64,000 bases of DNA, from contig NZ_JAFLWI010000008.1 in NCBI RefSeq assembly GCF_017315945.1, forward strand, positions 1 through 64,000. Reading direction: 5' to 3'. The translations under genes were made by a program, and so were the position numbers. The notes beneath the pieces were generated by a model. That model did no database searches. It saw nothing but the letters and a program-made list of their open reading frames with translations, and was not told where the DNA came from. This stretch comes from Candidatus Enterococcus courvalinii. Its GTDB lineage: Bacteria > Bacillota > Bacilli > Lactobacillales > Enterococcaceae. Of this stretch, positions 53,830-61,123 are shown in pieces (the first letter of the stretch is position 1; each line of letters begins with the position of its first letter).

Positions 53830-55140
53830 ATGGCAAATCCAACAATTGCAATCGTTGGCCGTCCGAACGTCGGTAAGTCTACGATTTTTAACCGCATCGC
53901 TGGCGAGCGTATCTCGATTGTCGAAGATACTCCAGGAGTGACTCGTGATCGTATTTACGCAAAAGGCGAATGGTTAGGTCGTGAATTCAGCGTGATCGAT
54001 ACAGGCGGGATTGATTTAGGTGACGAACCATTTATGGAACAAATCAAGCATCAAGCAGAAATCGCGATTGATGAAGCAGATGTAATTATTTGTGTAGTTA
54101 GTGGACGAGAAGGTATCACTGATGCGGATGAAATGGTTGCAAAGATTTTATATCGTAGTAATAAACCTGTTATCTTAGCAGTTAACAAAGTAGATAATCC
54201 TGAAATGCGTAATGATATTTATGAATTTTACGCATTAGGACTAGGTGATCCATACCCTGTTTCTGGAAGTCATGGTCTGGGAATCGGTGATATTTTAGAT
54301 GAGGCAGTCAAATATTTTGCCACTGATACGGAAGAAGAAGACGATGATACAATCAAATTTAGTTTAATTGGTCGTCCAAACGTCGGCAAATCTTCTTTAA
54401 TCAATGCAATTTTAGGTGAAGATCGCGTAATTGTTTCAGACATTGAAGGAACAACTCGTGATGCAATTGACAACCATTTTGTATCGGAAAGTGGTCAAAA
54501 ATTCTTGATGATCGATACAGCGGGGATGAGAAAACGTGGGAAAGTGTACGAAAATACTGAAAAATACAGTGTTATGCGTGCTATGCGTGCCATTGATCGT
54601 TCAGATATCGTTTTGATGGTCTTAAATGCCGAAGAAGGAATCCGTGAACAAGATAAACGTGTTGCGGGGTATGCACACGAAGCAGGTCGCGGAGTCATCA
54701 TCGTGGTGAATAAATGGGACTTAGTGAAGAAAGAAACGAATACCATGCGTGATTTTGAACAAGAAATCCGTGATGAATTCCGTTATCTTGACTATGCACC
54801 GATTGTTTTCGTTTCTGCAGTGACAAAACAACGTTTGAATCGTCTGCCAGAAATGATTGAAGATGTTAGCATGAATCAAAATCTACGCGTTTCATCCGCA
54901 GTGTTGAACGACATCATCATGGACGCTGTAGCAATCAATCCAACGCCAACAGACAAAGGCAAACGCTTGAAGATTTTTTATGCAACACAAGTGGCTGTTA
55001 AGCCGCCAACCTTTGTGGTATTTGTTAATGAAGAAGAATTAATGCATTTTTCTTACGAACGATTTTTAGAAAATCAAATTCGTAAGGCATTTACTTTTGA
55101 AGGAACTTCGATTCGAATCATTCCAAGAAGAAGAAAATAG
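53830..55140 (+). CDS. der: Ribosome-assembly GTPase Der (EngA)
   Basis: 436 aa with two tandem GTPase domains, each with GRPNVGKS (about residues 10 and 182), and a C-terminal KH-like domain. Further motifs: [38 protein letters not shown]. Required for 50S subunit maturation. ATG 53830 follows GAGGAGG. Confidence 0.97.
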   Translation: MANPTIAIVGRPNVGKSTIFNRIAGERISIVEDTPGVTRDRIYAKGEWLGREFSVIDTGGIDLGDEPFMEQIKHQAEIAIDEADVIICVVSGREGITDADEMVAKILYRSNKPVILAVNKVDNPEMRNDIYEFYALGLGDPYPVSGSHGLGIGDILDEAVKYFATDTEEEDDDTIKFSLIGRPNVGKSSLINAILGEDRVIVSDIEGTTRDAIDNHFVSESGQKFLMIDTAGMRKRGKVYENTEKYSVMRAMRAIDRSDIVLMVLNAEEGIREQDKRVAGYAHEAGRGVIIVVNKWDLVKKETNTMRDFEQEIRDEFRYLDYAPIVFVSAVTKQRLNRLPEMIEDVSMNQNLRVSSAVLNDIIMDAVAINPTPTDKGKRLKIFYATQVAVKPPTFVVFVNEEELMHFSYERFLENQIRKAFTFEGTSIRIIPRRRK

Positions 55141-55280
55141 GCATTTTACCATAGTCATTCTTTTTTTTCAAAGGATAAAGGTACTTTCTTTTATTACGTT
55201 TTAATGACCAAAAAAAGCACGTTAAAATCAGTAAAAACCTTGCCATTAAGCGGTTTATATGATATCGTGATAACAGAATA

Positions 55281-55309
55281 TTGAAGTAAGTCAATATTTC
55301 TATTAAACT
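55281..55309 (+). promoter_or_regulatory. hup promoter (candidate)
   Basis: -35 TTGAAG (55281-55286), 17-bp spacer, -10 TAAACT (55304-55309). Confidence 0.5.
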
Positions 55310-55383
55310 TTCTGGACCACTCAGATTGTTTAATTGGTTGATGTTTTACATCATATCTCTTGTTGAGGAGGTGAATCTAATCC

Positions 55384-55659
55384 ATGGCAAACAAAGCAGA
55401 ATTAATCGAAAAAGTTGCTTCAGCTACTGATTTAACTAAAAAAGACGCAACTGCAGCTGTAGACGCTGTATTTTCAACTATTCAAGATGCTTTAGCTAAC
55501 GGCGAAAAAGTTCAATTAATCGGTTTTGGTAACTTCGAAGTTCGCGAACGCGCAGCTCGCAAAGGTCGTAATCCACAAACTGGTGAAGAAATCGAAATCC
55601 CAGCTAGCAAAGTACCTGCATTCAAACCAGGTAAAGCATTGAAAGACGCAGTTAAATAA
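55384..55659 (+). CDS. hup: DNA-binding protein HU
   Basis: A 91-aa [22 protein letters not shown], core [19 protein letters not shown] and arm [19 protein letters not shown]. Bends and packages DNA as a dimer. ATG 55384 follows GAGGAGGTGA. It is the last housekeeping gene before the tail-only phage locus. Confidence 0.97.
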   Translation: MANKAELIEKVASATDLTKKDATAAVDAVFSTIQDALANGEKVQLIGFGNFEVRERAARKGRNPQTGEEIEIPASKVPAFKPGKALKDAVK

Positions 55660-55717
55660 TTGTGTAATAAAAAGCGCTTGTAGCCTTAAGGCTACAAGCG
55701 CTTTTTATTACACAATT
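55658..55717. terminator. Perfect 60-nt palindrome, bidirectional terminator after hup
   Basis: 55658-55687 is the exact reverse complement of 55688-55717 (30 bp, no loop other than the turn). It starts within the hup stop codon. The core gcttgtagcc / ggctacaagc carries A-tracts and T-tracts outside it, so it works on both strands. It separates hup from the leftward immA-like gene and the tail locus. Confidence 0.9.
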
Positions 55718-55791
55718 ACATTATTGATTAGTAAAAATAAAGAGTCACAAAAAATATTCAATTAATGTAATGTGTCTCCGAAACGTATTTT

Positions 55792-56136
55792 TTATTTCAG
55801 ATGACACTCCCAACCTAACCCCAAATTAAATTCTTCTAGCACACTTGTGTAATTGAATTGCCCATCATTTTCTTGAATCAAATAATTGATCATCGAAGTA
55901 TTCGCTTCGTTTTCCATTTTTGAGTGGAAGACAGGATTGCTATATAATGCATTGAATTCTGAATGGTTTAGTGCATGATAAAGTTCATGAAGAATCACTT
56001 GTTTTTGCTTTTCTTCTGATTGATTTTGATTGATGACCATTAGATTCAAGTCATCAAAATAATAGCCTCTTTTTTCTAATTCCATCACGACTAGCTCAAT
56101 TCCATGACTAGCGAGTAGCTCCTTTACTTTTTCCAT
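55792..56136 (-). CDS. ImmA/IrrE-like metalloprotease
   Basis: 114 aa with the zinc-protease motif HELYHALNH (about residues 50-58) of the ImmA/IrrE (DUF955) family. In ICEBs1 and phages such proteases cleave the neighbouring repressor after DNA damage and so trigger expression. ATG 56136 follows GGAGT. It begins 13 bases after the repressor stop, as one operon. A role as anti-repressor here is inferred. Confidence 0.85.
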   Translation of the reverse strand: MEKVKELLASHGIELVVMELEKRGYYFDDLNLMVINQNQSEEKQKQVILHELYHALNHSEFNALYSNPVFHSKMENEANTSMINYLIQENDGQFNYTSVLEEFNLGLGWECHLK

Positions 56137-56148
56137 AAAAAAGACTCC

Positions 56149-56484
56149 TTACTTACTCATTCGCCCTTCTAAAAATGCACGAATGGCCTCTCTGTCATTG
56201 TCCGTCATCGGTTTTCCATCAAAGCTTTTCACATTGTCTAAGATTTTATTGAGATCCTCAGGTATCGTTTGTTTGGTGCCCAAAGAAGGTGTATCTGTTC
56301 GTCCAAGTAAATAATCTGTTGAAACGTGAAAGTATTCTGCGACTTTTTCAAGAGTTTCCGCTTTTGGACTACTTGTCCGCCACTGATAAATCACATTTTT
56401 TGACAGCCCAATATCTTCTGCAAGCTTATTTAAGCTGATTCCTTGTTTTTTTGAAAGATCCGAAACTCTTTCGTATAAACTCAT
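56149..56484 (-). CDS. XRE-family (cI-like) repressor
   Basis: 111 aa. N-terminal helix-turn-helix (LSKKQGISLNKLAEDIGLSKNVIYQWRTSS, about 9-40) and a 'VAEYFHVSTDYLLGRTD' segment typical of phage-type XRE repressors, then a short C-terminal tail. No self-cleavage (S24) domain, so inactivation probably depends on the partner protease. ATG 56484 follows AAGGAG. Likely binds the AT-rich operator region at 56485-56744. Confidence 0.88.
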   Translation of the reverse strand: MSLYERVSDLSKKQGISLNKLAEDIGLSKNVIYQWRTSSPKAETLEKVAEYFHVSTDYLLGRTDTPSLGTKQTIPEDLNKILDNVKSFDGKPMTDNDREAIRAFLEGRMSK

Positions 56485-56520
56485 TATAAAAACTCCTTTT
56501 TATATTTTTTTATAAAAATA

Positions 56521-56601
56521 TTGAAAATTATAAAGTAATGGGATAGTATTATTTATAGATTATACATACAAAAACAAAGTGAACAAGAAGTGTTGTTTTT
56601 G
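56521..56601. promoter_or_regulatory. Divergent control region: opposing promoters and inverted repeat
   Basis: Leftward repressor promoter: -35 TTGTTC (56581-56586), 16-bp spacer, -10 TATAAT (56559-56564). Rightward candidate: -35 TTGAAA (56521-56526), 17-bp spacer, -10 TAGTAT (56544-56549). The inverted repeat CAAAAACAA (56569-56577) / TTGTTTTTG (56593-56601) covers the leftward promoter and could be the operator. The rest of 56485-56744 is AT-rich. Confidence 0.5.
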
Positions 56602-56744
56602 TTACTTTTATTTTATAAAACTTTATGATTGAAGTCAATGTAAGTTTAGATTATTCAGTTAATTATATTTTTTTATGAAGATAGTAAGAGAATGATGTCA
56701 ACAAAATATTTTACCTATATAAAATTAGTTAGGAGTGGAGCATT

Positions 56745-57152
56745 TTGCGAAAATCAACATTTAATTATATTAAGGATATTTTATCCGATTATTATCAAAC
56801 AGATGCGTATATTAAACAAAGAGAAGAAGAATTACGCCATCCATTTATAGAAGCCGATTTAAATAACTCTATTCGTGGACAAGGAAACCATAGCATAGCG
56901 ACTGAAAGGATGGCCATCACCATTGCAATGGATCGTCGACTTTGGAATTTAGAAAGAAACCGTGATGTAGTGAAAGATTGTTTGGTGCGCGCGGATGAAA
57001 ATACGAGAGAAATCATCGAAAAACTCTATTTACAAAAAAATGCAACAGTCAATTTATTGGGAATGAGTCAGCGTTTGTTTATTAGTAAGAGTAAGGCTTA
57101 CGAACTAAGAAATGAATTTTTTGAAGCTGTTGCAGATGAGCTAGGTTTGTAA
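56745..57152 (+). CDS. ArpU-family phage late-gene transcription activator
   Basis: A 135-aa ArpU-type protein, with the family pattern of a helical N-terminus and a C-terminal sigma-like helix-turn-helix (NATVNLLGMSQRLFISKSKAYELRNEFFEAVADEL). In Gram-positive phages ArpU proteins switch on late (structural/lysis) genes. The start is TTG 56745 with GGAG about 9 bases upstream. Directly followed, after 254 bp, by the tail genes, its probable target. Confidence 0.85.
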   Translation: MRKSTFNYIKDILSDYYQTDAYIKQREEELRHPFIEADLNNSIRGQGNHSIATERMAITIAMDRRLWNLERNRDVVKDCLVRADENTREIIEKLYLQKNATVNLLGMSQRLFISKSKAYELRNEFFEAVADELGL

Positions 57153-57272
57153 CTCTGGAAAAACTCAGGAATTTTTTTCGTAGTCAACAGGCTAAAATAA
57201 TATCATCAAGAAAATCAACATTTCAGAATGAACTAACTTGCTTCTTTAAAAATGAAGAAAACTAAATTAGAA

Positions 57273-57301
57273 TTGAAAAATTTTCTTGAAGTTATTACAA
57301 G
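57273..57301 (+). promoter_or_regulatory. Candidate late promoter of the tail operon
   Basis: -35 TTGAAA (57273-57278), 17-bp spacer, weak -10 TACAAG (57296-57301), in the 254-bp gap between arpU-like and major tail genes. A weak -10 would suit an activator-dependent promoter. Confidence 0.4.
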
Positions 57302-57406
57302 GTGGTGGTTTCTACTTAGATCAACGTTTTTTGTTTCAAAAAATCTTCAAATAAGATAGTCAAAAACAGCTCTATTTTGTTTGAACCAAAAACAGGAGGA
57401 AGAAAA

Positions 57407-57910
57407 ATGGAAGCATTAAAAGGAATCGATGTTATTTTGCTTTATCGTTTATTAAGTAAATCAAGTGAAGGGCCCGCATGGAAAATGGCGTTTCAAACAG
57501 AACATGAAAATGGCTTAACTCGTGAGTCAGAAGCAACTGTGACTAAGGATGGAAATGTTCATACTTTGAGTCCCGTTGAATATGATTTCTCTGCAACTTC
57601 GATTGTTGCCAAAGGAGATACACATGTTGACGAGATGAAAAAAGCATTGTTGGACGGCGAAATTGTTGAAATTTGGGAAATCAACAAAGCCGAAAATGGA
57701 GTTGGTGAAGACGCAGATAAATATAAAGCAACCTATTATCAAGCTTATGTTTCAGAATTTACACCCAATGCGACAGCAGAAGACAATGTGGAACTAAGCT
57801 TAGCTTTTGCTGTTAACGGTGTTGGTCAAGAAGGATATGCAACGTTATCAGAAGACCAAGCTAAAGTGATTCAGTATACATTCAAGGACACTGTTTCAGA
57901 AACAGTTTAA
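57407..57910 (+). CDS. Phage major tail (tube) protein, TP901-1 type
   Basis: A 167-aa tail tube subunit of the TP901-1 major-tail family. Pattern MEALKGIDVILLYRLL at the N-terminus, EATVTKDGNVHTLSPVEYDFSA, KKALLDGEIVEIWEIN, and YKATYYQAYVSEFTPNA. It polymerises around the tape measure to form the tube. ATG 57407 has AGGAGG 7 bases upstream. First structural gene, with a hairpin after it that may set its excess over later proteins. Confidence 0.9.
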   Translation: MEALKGIDVILLYRLLSKSSEGPAWKMAFQTEHENGLTRESEATVTKDGNVHTLSPVEYDFSATSIVAKGDTHVDEMKKALLDGEIVEIWEINKAENGVGEDADKYKATYYQAYVSEFTPNATAEDNVELSLAFAVNGVGQEGYATLSEDQAKVIQYTFKDTVSETV

Positions 57911-57917
57911 ACCAATG

Positions 57918-57956
57918 ATGGATTGTGTAGTTTTATGACGAACACAATCCATTTTT
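57918..57956 (+). terminator. Intra-operon terminator after the major tail gene
   Basis: Perfect 11-bp stem atggattgtgt (57918-57928) / acacaatccat (57942-57952), followed by five T. Partial termination here would make far more major tail mRNA than downstream mRNA. Confidence 0.75.
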
Positions 57957-57998
57957 ATCAAAAATAATTGATTTTCAGGATTAAAAAGGAGAGAAAAA

Positions 57999-58346
57999 AT
58001 GAATTTAGTGATTAAAGAAAAGGACTACCAATTTGTATTTGGTTATGGCTTTATCAAGGAAATGAATCGTCGTTATTCGGTAACAGAAAATGGCTTAACT
58101 TTGAAAATGGGGCTAGAAAGTATTTTATCGAATTTCTTTAATAAAGATGTTGAAACGTTAGTTGAGATGTTAAAGGTTGCAAACAGTACAGAGACACCAA
58201 AAGTAAGTGAAGATGACTTAGCCAATTATATTGTGGAAAATGGGGCTGAGGTATTGTTTGAAGAACTCTTGGAAGAACTAAAAAAGTCGGAATTTACGAA
58301 GAACAAGACCCTACAGTTGTTAGAACGCATTCAAGCAAACCAATAA
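57999..58346 (+). CDS. Tail assembly chaperone (gpG-like)
   Basis: 115 aa. N-terminal MNLVIKEKDYQFVFGYGFIKEMNR is typical of Gram-positive phage tail chaperones that bind the tape measure protein. ATG 57999 follows AAAGGAG. A canonical slippery site near its end (58280-58286) allows extension into the next frame to make the GT form. Confidence 0.85.
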   Translation: MNLVIKEKDYQFVFGYGFIKEMNRRYSVTENGLTLKMGLESILSNFFNKDVETLVEMLKVANSTETPKVSEDDLANYIVENGAEVLFEELLEELKKSEFTKNKTLQLLERIQANQ

Positions 58347-58684
58347 ATTTCACTGAGGTATACCAGCAAATGCAGCTGAACTGTTTGCGTTATTTAGAAA
58401 TGAACGATTTTCTTGAAATTGATCGAATGACGATTTCTGAATATCAGTTACGGCAAAAAGCATATCAGCTAAGACAACTGGATCAGGAATATTTTCTACA
58501 TCTTTCAGCATGGAAAAACTATGAAGTTCAAGCACAGAGTAAAAAAGGAAAAAAACAAGTACCGGTTTATCCAACGTTTCAGTCATTCTTTGATTACGAA
58601 AAACTACAAGAAAAAATTGTTGGCTATTTACCACAAGGTGAAAATCAAGAATTCTTGGATCTGGTCAAAAAAGCAAATACTTAA
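57999..58684 (+). CDS. Tail assembly chaperone frameshift product (gpGT-like)
   Basis: A -1 shift at A AAA AAG (58280-58286) joins residues 1-96 of the G protein to a 132-aa T extension, giving about 228 aa. The -1 frame has no stop from 58262 to 58684, and its conceptual sequence across the junction runs smoothly (VGIYEEQDPTVV ... INFTEVYQQMQLN). An in-frame ATG at 58370 could start a free T protein but has no Shine-Dalgarno. In lambda-like tails the G/GT ratio is set by this shift and is needed for assembly. Confidence 0.8.
58280..58286 (+). other. -1 ribosomal frameshift slippery site
   Basis: Heptamer A AAA AAG in register with the G frame (codons CTA AAA AAG), the classic X XXY YYZ bacterial slip sequence, 60 bases before the zero-frame stop. 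I did not find a strong downstream pseudoknot by eye. Confidence 0.8.
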
Positions 58685-58699
58685 GAAAGGAGGGTATTT

Positions 58700-60325
58700 A
58701 TGGGAGACTATACAGCGGAAAGTATTCTTGCAGCTTTTAGTGAAGGGGCTGTGGGAGTAATGAATACAGGCATTGAGAAGGCAAGCAAAGCAATCAAATC
58801 AATGACAAGTAATCTTTCTGGTTTTGACTCACTTAATTCAGTTATTAACACAGTCACTGATTCATTAAAGGAAACAGTCAAGCAATTTGAACAGCTTACT
58901 AGTAAAGCTTCAACAATGAATCTAGCTGGTTCCTCTTCAAAGGAAGTAGAAAGTTTTCAAGACTTGATTGGAAAAATTTCTGAGGTGACGAGTGCTGTTG
59001 ATAATGGGATACAAGGGGCTGGTTTTGGTGAAACGATGGCGGGTTTTGATGATGTTTTAACCACCTATTCTACAGTTGTTGGAATCCAGGATAAGATTGC
59101 TGGTTTAGGTACTGCATATCAAGCTTGGACAAAGGCTACGGAAGGTGCAACGATTGCACAGAAATTATTAACGACTGCAATGAATGCGAACTGGATAGCA
59201 ATTATTATCACTGCTGTCGTGACTTTAGTTTCAACATTGATCTATTTATGGAATACCAACGAAACCTTTCGTCAAGCAATCATTACTGCTTGGACAGCAA
59301 TCCAGTCATTTCTGGAGCCAGTCATCACAACGATTACGACTTTTGTTCAGACCATGTTTACGATGCTTTTAACTTGGTGGCAAACAAATCAGGAGACAAT
59401 TATGAATGTTGTCAGTACGGTGTGGACAAGTATTCAAAATGTTTTTACTATTGTTTTGGCTGCAATTCAACTAGTTGTTCAAGTTGTTTTGAGTCAAATT
59501 CAAGCATATTGGACTGCATGGAGTACGGTGGTACAAGTAATCGTTCAAACAGCATGGACAATTATCTCCAATGTATTCAAAACAGTGTTATCTGTCATTT
59601 TGTCAGTAGTTAGCGGTGTCTTTAATCAAATTCAAAACACAATTAACTTTATTATGGGCTTCATTTCGGGCATTATCCAAACGGTATTAGCGTTGATCAA
59701 AGGAGATTGGGATGGCGTATTAGCGGGAATTCAGTCAATTGTCAGTACTTTTGGTGATTTTGTAACATCTTCTTTTTCAACCTTTATGGCGACAGCAAAA
59801 GAGATTGTCAATGGCATTATTGAGGGAATTCGAGATTTGTTTAGTTCATTGTCAGAAATCAATCTTTTAGAAGCAGGAAAAGCGATTATTGATGGCTTTA
59901 TCAATGGCTTAAAAGCAGCCTGGGAAGCAGGAAAAGAATTTGTTAGTGGCATTGCAGATTGGATCATTAAACATAAGGGGCCAGTTAGTTATGATAGTAA
60001 AATTTTGATTCCTGCAGGGCAAGCAATGATGTCAGGACTAAATCAAGGCTTAACAAATGGCTTTTACACTGTTCAAAAAAACATTGGGACAATGGCAGAC
60101 CGTTTAACCGATGGGTTTCAACCAGTTCGCGACTTAGATTTAGAAGCGACATTAACTCGAGCAAATGGTCAGATGAATACGCAAGTTGAACATCGGATAA
60201 ATTCTACAGATTCCACAAAGCCAGCAGTATTTACGATTACATTAGGCAAACAAAATTTTAGAGCTTTCGTGGATGATATCTCACAAGCTTTAGGTGAAGG
60301 GACAGAATTGAATTTAGAATTTTAG
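58700..60325 (+). CDS. Phage tape measure protein
   Basis: 541 aa. A helical N-terminus, several long hydrophobic, Trp/Val/Ile-rich repeats in the middle (about 165-345, e.g. WTSIQNVFTIVLAAIQL, VVSGVFNQIQNTINFIMGFI), and a C-terminal segment (GPVSYDSKILIPAGQAMMSGL) common to siphophage tape measures. Sets tail length. By the rule of thumb of about 1.5 angstrom per residue, the tail would be near 80 nm, short for a siphophage. ATG 58700 follows AAGGAGG. Confidence 0.93.
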   Translation: MGDYTAESILAAFSEGAVGVMNTGIEKASKAIKSMTSNLSGFDSLNSVINTVTDSLKETVKQFEQLTSKASTMNLAGSSSKEVESFQDLIGKISEVTSAVDNGIQGAGFGETMAGFDDVLTTYSTVVGIQDKIAGLGTAYQAWTKATEGATIAQKLLTTAMNANWIAIIITAVVTLVSTLIYLWNTNETFRQAIITAWTAIQSFLEPVITTITTFVQTMFTMLLTWWQTNQETIMNVVSTVWTSIQNVFTIVLAAIQLVVQVVLSQIQAYWTAWSTVVQVIVQTAWTIISNVFKTVLSVILSVVSGVFNQIQNTINFIMGFISGIIQTVLALIKGDWDGVLAGIQSIVSTFGDFVTSSFSTFMATAKEIVNGIIEGIRDLFSSLSEINLLEAGKAIIDGFINGLKAAWEAGKEFVSGIADWIIKHKGPVSYDSKILIPAGQAMMSGLNQGLTNGFYTVQKNIGTMADRLTDGFQPVRDLDLEATLTRANGQMNTQVEHRINSTDSTKPAVFTITLGKQNFRAFVDDISQALGEGTELNLEF

Positions 60326-60334
60326 GAGGGAACA

Positions 60335-61123
60335 ATGGAAGAATGGAAGAACAAATTATATTCATTTAAAGACACTGTGATGAGTTGGCAGATGTTCGAA
60401 CAATTTCTGCCAACTTCTGCTATGAGCTACGATGGAGTTTATTTGGAAGAGCTGATTGATGGGTATCAGACACTGAAGGTTGAGGGGAGGGAAATGCTTT
60501 CGACAGAAATCGAACAACAAGCCATTCAAGTGGGGGCAATTGTTATGAACCAGACACTACCAGTACGAGAATTAAAAATCACGTATAAACTTGAGGATCG
60601 TAATCCAGAAACCTTGCAATTTAAGTTTAAAACTTTGTTGAATCACTTGTATCGTTCAAAGGATGTTGAAATTCGTTTTTATGATGAGCTAGATTACCAT
60701 TATTATGGCCGCTATGCCTCTGCTGAAACAGTCAGTGGAGAATCTAATTCTGTTATTTCCAGTTTTACGATTCTTTGTGTTGATCCATTAAAGTATACGA
60801 AAGAATTTATGACAGACGGCTATGTCGGCGTACCAACTTTTTTCCCGGTGACACCTCGTAAAATCGAAGCTGTATTGTCAAGTAATCAATCAATTAAAAT
60901 CACTAATGGAAAACAAACGATTAGCATCAGTGATGCACCAATTCAAATCGGTGATAAGATTGTTTTTCATTTTGCTGAGCAACGTGTACTAGTAAATGGA
61001 GCAGATTGGACACCGATAATTGATCTAGACAGTGATTTTGAAAATTTTTGTTTGGAACAGGGGCAAGAGATAAAAAGCAGTAATGGGACACTAAAAATTT
61101 ATTATAAGGGGGCGACTATTTGA
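60335..61123 (+). CDS. Distal tail protein (Dit-like)
   Basis: A 262-aa protein of the phage distal-tail family (KLYSFKDTVMSWQMFEQFLPTS; EGREMLSTEIEQQAIQVG; RELKITYKLEDRNPETL). Hexamers of such proteins form the hub joining tube and tip. ATG 60335 follows AGGAGGG, 9 bases after the tape measure stop. Its TGA overlaps the start of the next gene by 4 bases. Confidence 0.88.
   Translation: MEEWKNKLYSFKDTVMSWQMFEQFLPTSAMSYDGVYLEELIDGYQTLKVEGREMLSTEIEQQAIQVGAIVMNQTLPVRELKITYKLEDRNPETLQFKFKTLLNHLYRSKDVEIRFYDELDYHYYGRYASAETVSGESNSVISSFTILCVDPLKYTKEFMTDGYVGVPTFFPVTPRKIEAVLSSNQSIKITNGKQTISISDAPIQIGDKIVFHFAEQRVLVNGADWTPIIDLDSDFENFCLEQGQEIKSSNGTLKIYYKGATI

Noticed and set aside
56485-56744. LexA (SOS) box controlling the tail locus
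   Set aside because: No CGAAC-N4-GTTCG-like site was found; control by the repressor/protease pair is more likely.
58370-58684. Independent T-chaperone gene starting at ATG 58370
   Set aside because: No Shine-Dalgarno before it and the frame stays open upstream to 58262, so translation by -1 frameshift from the G gene is the better reading.
59125-59613. 162-codon overlapping frame inside the tape measure gene
   Set aside because: Cys/Asn/Ser-rich composition from reading repetitive Val/Ile/Gln codons out of frame; no ribosome site.
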